Positions 50,401-56,400 of a stretch of 64,000 nucleotides of DNA are shown here, in pieces. Both the position numbers and the translations under genes were made by a program. The notes under the pieces are model-generated. The model did no database searches and was not told where the DNA came from. It saw only the letters and a program-made list of their open reading frames with translations. Source of the DNA: Fistularia commersonii (taxonomy: Eukaryota > Chordata > Actinopteri > Syngnathiformes > Fistulariidae); the NCBI GenBank assembly GCA_037954325.1, contig JBBMNZ010000016.1:1550001-1614000 (forward strand), written 5' to 3'. The number at the start of each line of letters is the position of its first letter. Positions within the stretch are counted from its first letter, which is position 1.

Positions 50401-53400
50401 ACTGGATATGAGAGGGAAATTGTGAGCGTTCCCGGGCAAACGCCGAAAAGACCCAGAAACATCTCACTTCACCTTTCCAAGACTCTCTTATACGTCCTTT
50501 TTCAGGAAAGGAGAGTCCTGGATGCAAAAGCATATGTTGTCATGACTGTTGTCATGACATTTAACCTGTGCTGTCGTTTCCGTGCCGCGCTGCGCTACAA
50601 GACAAGTGAGATACCGCGACCGGGCGATAAGCATTAGGCCAAGTTTTCGATTCGGTCGTGAGATACGAGACGGAAAGGGTAAAATTCAACATGGACGGTG
50701 AACCTTGGCAACACGAGTATGACATTCTACAGGCTGACGGAGGCGTGAAGTGACCACACTCACCCTGGATGCGGTCATTAGGATGATGCTATGTCTGGAA
50801 GGAGACACATACAGGATGTTGGGGTCGCCCTGTGACAGATATATCTGGGGCAGAAGCAACATAATGACCGAGAAACACAGCAGCGGGAAATAGAAACCCG
50901 ACTTTAGGCGAACGCCTAAAAGTCTGCTATATAACAAGATAAATAAAGCTTGAAGTTCCTCGGTGGAAGGCGGGGAGTTGCAGGGGGTCACTGAAGGTCT
51001 CCGGCTGGATTCCGACCAGTGTGTGGCATTTTCGCGTTCTCCGTGGTTCCTCCCACCGTCCAAAAACATGCAGGAGGTTCCCGAACACGTGGCTTTTCTT
51101 TCTCGGCTTATCGTCTGTCGGCACTGGGAAAGTTGGCCGCAGATTTCCAGGTTTTGTCACGTTCGCCCGGATGTGCAGCGGCCCCGCTACTGTCACCGGC
51201 TCCACCGCTTTTTAAGCCTGAAACCCACGGGGGAACGTCGGAGTCGAGCTCTGACAGTATCCTCTCACATCTTGGGTCCCGTGGCGAAAGTCTCCCAACA
51301 ACGCTGTAAAATCTGACCACTGTTTGAAGAGTGTGTGCTCAAACTGTCAAAGAGTGTGGAGTAAACCACTGCTGGCACCGCGGCTACGCCTGGAGCATAA
51401 TGTAGAACAAGGGAGTAGAACAAAAGAGTTTGATCCACCGGCAGTTTGTGAATTTCCTCTGCACTTTCGTGACAGGATGCTTTGCCTTTTGAAACCGTTT
51501 TAGCGTGTAGTTAAAATCCCATCCCGCCGGACTGCCTCCTCCTCGCTCTGATCTCCAACGGCTGCAAACCTCACGACTGTTTGCCATGCCGCATCTCGGC
51601 AGCGATTCATTTACGTCGCATCTTTCCCACAGTTCTGTCGGCGGTGCAGTGGATCCACTGCTGGTGCACATCGATGACCCGACGTGCTACACTATTAACC
51701 TCACGGTTATGTAGCGAGGTCAGCTAAGGAGACTTCACTTTCACCTGGTTCTACATGAAGATGGCAACCATTTGAAAAGCATCTCTGTGCACACTGGGTC
51801 GTAGGAAACATCAGGGACGTTGTAGTACACATGCCAGGCCAGTAGTTGGCGGTGTGATTTTGAGATGCATTTATTGATACACAGGACAAGGTGTCACAAA
51901 GATCCTACGTGAAACACCTAGAAACCCAATTCAGGCTGTAGAGATGCTATCTACAACAAACAACAAGCTACCAGTAGGCTAACACCCTACCAAACAGACA
52001 CCACTTACCATATTTTCTGGACTATTGAGCGCACCTGAATATTAGCCGCACCAGCTTGCTACTCACTATCTTGGTCTTCCTCCTGCAGAATAAAACCATT
52101 AAAGTCATAAAATTCATATTCTTCTGTGTTAGAATTGAACGTCTCCAGAATTTCCCGGTAATTTCGTTGGTCCGATGTGACGAGGCTAAATGAAGCTAGT
52201 TAGCCCTAAAAAAAACAAAACAACATAAATTAGCTGCAATTTTGTTTCAGGATGTGAAAAAAAATATTGGCTTACGGTCCAGAAAGTACGGTATCAACAT
52301 TAGCTAGCAGCCTGGGGCAGATCATTGGGGTTTTTATTTTAAGTGGGCACCTTCATCGGACACCTCAAGAAGGCCAGATAGTCAAATCCAGCGTCCTGGA
52401 AACAACAAGCAAACCATCTTTCCTTTGCAATGAACTAAAACACTTCCTGTCTTGTTGTGATAAAAAACGCGTGCACTACAACGGGTACAAACAGCAACAA
52501 TGGCGGGGGGACGAGTGTTTGCACAGACCGGCGATGAGGTGGACATGTTGCTTGGAGTGACCCTGAACTACAAGGAGGGGGAAATTCAAAGGGATGTAGA
52601 CTGGGAGTCCTGCCAGTCCAAGCACTCTGGAGTCCGCTATTGTTGTCACGGCTGATCCACCCGTGCACGGACATTGGCTGCAACTTTAATGAGCACGCCT
52701 GCTTTCAAAGTGTTGTGTTTTTCTCGTCTCCAAGGAGATTGAGGCGTTTTCAACTCCTTGCACCCCGGAGTCTGTTTTTTTTTTCCTATCGTTCCGTTTT
52801 CAGACAATGCAAGCGCCGCCTTGTTGTATACCAATGGCCCCAACGCAGATAGATCTTTTTGACCCAGTAAACAACCACTAAATGTCCAGGACAAAAATTT
52901 AACTTGTCTCATTTACGAAAACAGCTGGGTAGCCTTGAGGTGCGTCAATGGCAAACAATATTTGACAGAAGAATGAGCGTAGTAGCCAACTGCACAAGAC
53001 AGTCATGACAAAAATCCATTCCCTACTTGTGGAATACTGACCGACTAAACTCCGAATATGTCTGCCAAGGATTTTTTCCGACACCGCGGCTAAAAACAAC
53101 AGGTTTATGCGCTACCACAAAAAAATTGAGCCTCGTCATATCGGGCCGATGAAATTAGCGTGAGATTCCGAGGCGCATCGATTCCGACACCGTAGAAGAC
53201 GACTTTAACAGTTTTAGTGTGCAAGAGGAAGACCAAGATAGCAATCGGCTGGAGTAGGACAAAGCGAGGATGGAAAATGGATTGATGGATGAACTTTTCC
53301 TTGTCTTACTTACTATTCATCTTTTGCGTTACAGGCATTTCAGGTATGTATTTGTGGACACCTTTCTGCTAACAGACAAGCACGGCCTATTTATGTACAC

Positions 53401-56400
53401 ATAGATTTATTTCTTTTGAGCTTCAGCTTATATTCATGTGAGCTCAATAGTCAGGAAATGAATGTACAATAAATGTCACCTTGTGCGTTTGCAGTTGCGT
53501 TCTCATTGAATAGCCTCTTGCATAACATTGTGGTGGTTACACAACTCACATCTATTGCCTTGACATTATCAAGCGTACGAAACCTGGATAGAGGATATCG
53601 GAGTCAACTCTTCTCCTGGATCCTGAAACTTCACTTGACCTTCAGACAAATATATGTATCAGCTACCACCGTCTTCACTCTTGTTTGTGCTCCAGTGGGA
53701 ATGATATCCCTTTGAAAAGACTTCAGGTACTTTGAGAGCGAGCTGTGAAGAGCAGAAGTTGCAGAGAAAACTACCAATGACCATGACGTGTTGCAGAACT
53801 TTTGAGGACGAGCATGAAACCACAACGGTACGTCAGACTGACCGCTGGGAATGGGTTAAAGATACACTGCGGCCTCTGGGAAACCATCTCCAAGTATTAT
53901 TTCCCTCCAAATTCTGATATGAGCTAAGAGAGCTAAGGTCATGCACGCGCCCGGCTTCTCAAGGCTGAGAGCGAGCGCGAAAAGCGTCCGTAAACATTAT
54001 CTACTGCTTGTTAGACACACCTGGTCAAGGTGATGCATTGCAGAGCTGCTGGCTGTAAATGCTTGAGGCAGATCAGCCACACAGGATTCATTCATTTATC
54101 TCTGCACAATGCTACGTGAAACTGACTGCTTGATGGAAATGTCAAATTATGTTTCTATTGAACTTTACCCGACTTTAGCTGAGACAACTTTGTGAATTCT
54201 TTTGAGACATCCAAGTAATGGACCAATACCCAGCAGGCTTGCCAGAGCTGCTGTCTATTTAACTCTCTCTCTCTCTCTCTTGCGCTAACACAAAAATAAG
54301 TCAAGCTGGATGAGAGGCCATAAAGTACGGACATGGGAATAACCGACGCGATTACCTAAGACTTAATTCAAGGGTCTTAATGACACAAATGTAAACGCGC
54401 GCGTGCATAAAATTAGGGCTGGAAAAATTTGTTTCGATTAGCATTATTTAGCAACGCTCGCCCATTACTCTTCATCTGCACGCCCTGAAATGCTGAGCTA
54501 TAATTACAATTAAACCTACTCGGCGTACATTACAGAGAGCACAGCGCAGGGGTTTTTACCCAACGCTTATAAGCTATTAGGGTACATAGCGTACCGGAGC
54601 CTGCAAACAAAAGGGAGGTGGTTCAGGAATATGTTTGTGTCCGCGACAAAAATGTGATTCCAGGAGTCAAAGCACACCTCAATGATGGATGGTGTTTCCT
54701 TGCTTTCCTCTCCTGTCCGCTTGACAAATAGAAACAAACACGGATTTCATCTCGGATTCTGATGTGAACAAACATCATTGGTGCTTAGCCGGTGTCAGGT
54801 CTGATCACATGACATGACCGCCGTTCAACCGCGAGGAGATTCCATTTGTTTATGGATGTTGACATGACGCCTCGGAATAACTACATTCTGCATTTTGTGT
54901 CACCGCGGCCTGTCGCGTGCACGTGTGCAAATGTCTGGAGGCGTAAATGCGCGCGTCTGTGAGTTCCCGGCTTCATTATCTCCGGCGTACAACGGCGACA
55001 CAAAGCAGGCGTCTATGAATTCCGCGGACCCCCCATTCCTATTTCTGTCAGGATAAATAAACCTCAGCGCGAAAACGATAATCCCGCCTCATTTGGGTCT
55101 CCTCTCTATGATTCTCTCTCGTTTGTTTTTGTCTTGAGTGCTTTTTGTCTTATTTACTTTTTCAAGCAGAGCTTTCGTTCCCTGTAAGGCCCCGTGTTTC
55201 TATACTGCTGATGTTTCTCGCTAACGTTGCCACTAGTTTGAAGCTAGAAAGCTCTGTGCTTTCTGATCCGAGCAGGTTTGGAAATGGTGAGAGACAAAGG
55301 TGTTGGAAATCCATTTTAGAGGCCAAAAAATGGTGAAAAGGTGATTCAGCAAGTTGTTGAGCAAGTAGGCTGCCATATTTGGAGTTCCAAGAAGCACAGA
55401 TAATCCATTAAATCCAAGTTATAACCCCTTATATGACCAAAACTGCTCAGTCACAGTCGGTGTCAAGTCTTATGGCTGCGACTTAACTTCTCGGCGAGCA
55501 GTTTCCGGTATGAATGGGGTTGCAATGTCAAAGTGTGCGTTTTTTGGGGAACAAAGGTAAAAACCATCTGAGTGACGCGTAACAGTGATCCGAAGTTTAA
55601 GAGCTATGTTTGGTATAAGCATAATAAAGCTCTGTGAAATGGGTCTTGGCTTTGAGAGCGGGCACTTGAAAAATAACAAGGAATCCAATATGGCTGCCAG
55701 AGCCAACAGTCAGAGTCAAATACAGCGGAAGCTGGAGTGCAGGTGTAAGCACGTATCCATGAATACATCTAATGACAAGAAACATTCCCAAAGCTTCAAG
55801 CTTGAATTGTTTGATCAACCGCGCAGTATTGAAGATTAACAGGGGGAAAAAAATACGGCAACCATTGGTGTTTTAATGCCACTCGGCTTAAGGGTGACCT
55901 GTTTTCTGCCTTTATTAAGGTCTGTAATTACCCCACCGGTTCACCCTGGAGTGACCGAGCTTGAGACAAATGGCGGTAATCACTAATAACACCGATGTCT
56001 CTGTCTTCAGCTGCAGAAAGGTTAATTTGCCATGTAACTAAATCAGTTCATGGTTGCCTCTGCAGCGCAAGAAAAAGAAAGCTACAGTGGGCGCACTGTC
56101 TGGAGAACAGGTGGGGTTCTCAGATAGATACAAACGATAAGATTGCATCTCAGCCATGCAGATCATGGGTGACGGGGCTTCAGTCACCTTTTGCCTACTT
56201 ACAACGGTGGGGTGAGAGATCTTTCACATCTGCAGATCCGACCGCAACCTACAACTCGGCTGGAGAGGTCACCGACCTCAGCCCAGGTGGACCAAAAGAC
56301 ATCTTTCATTTAATGCGATCTACACGAGAGCTGCTGTGAGACACAAGGATTCGTACCTTTGTTACCACATAACGACACACAAGAACATCACTAACCCTTT

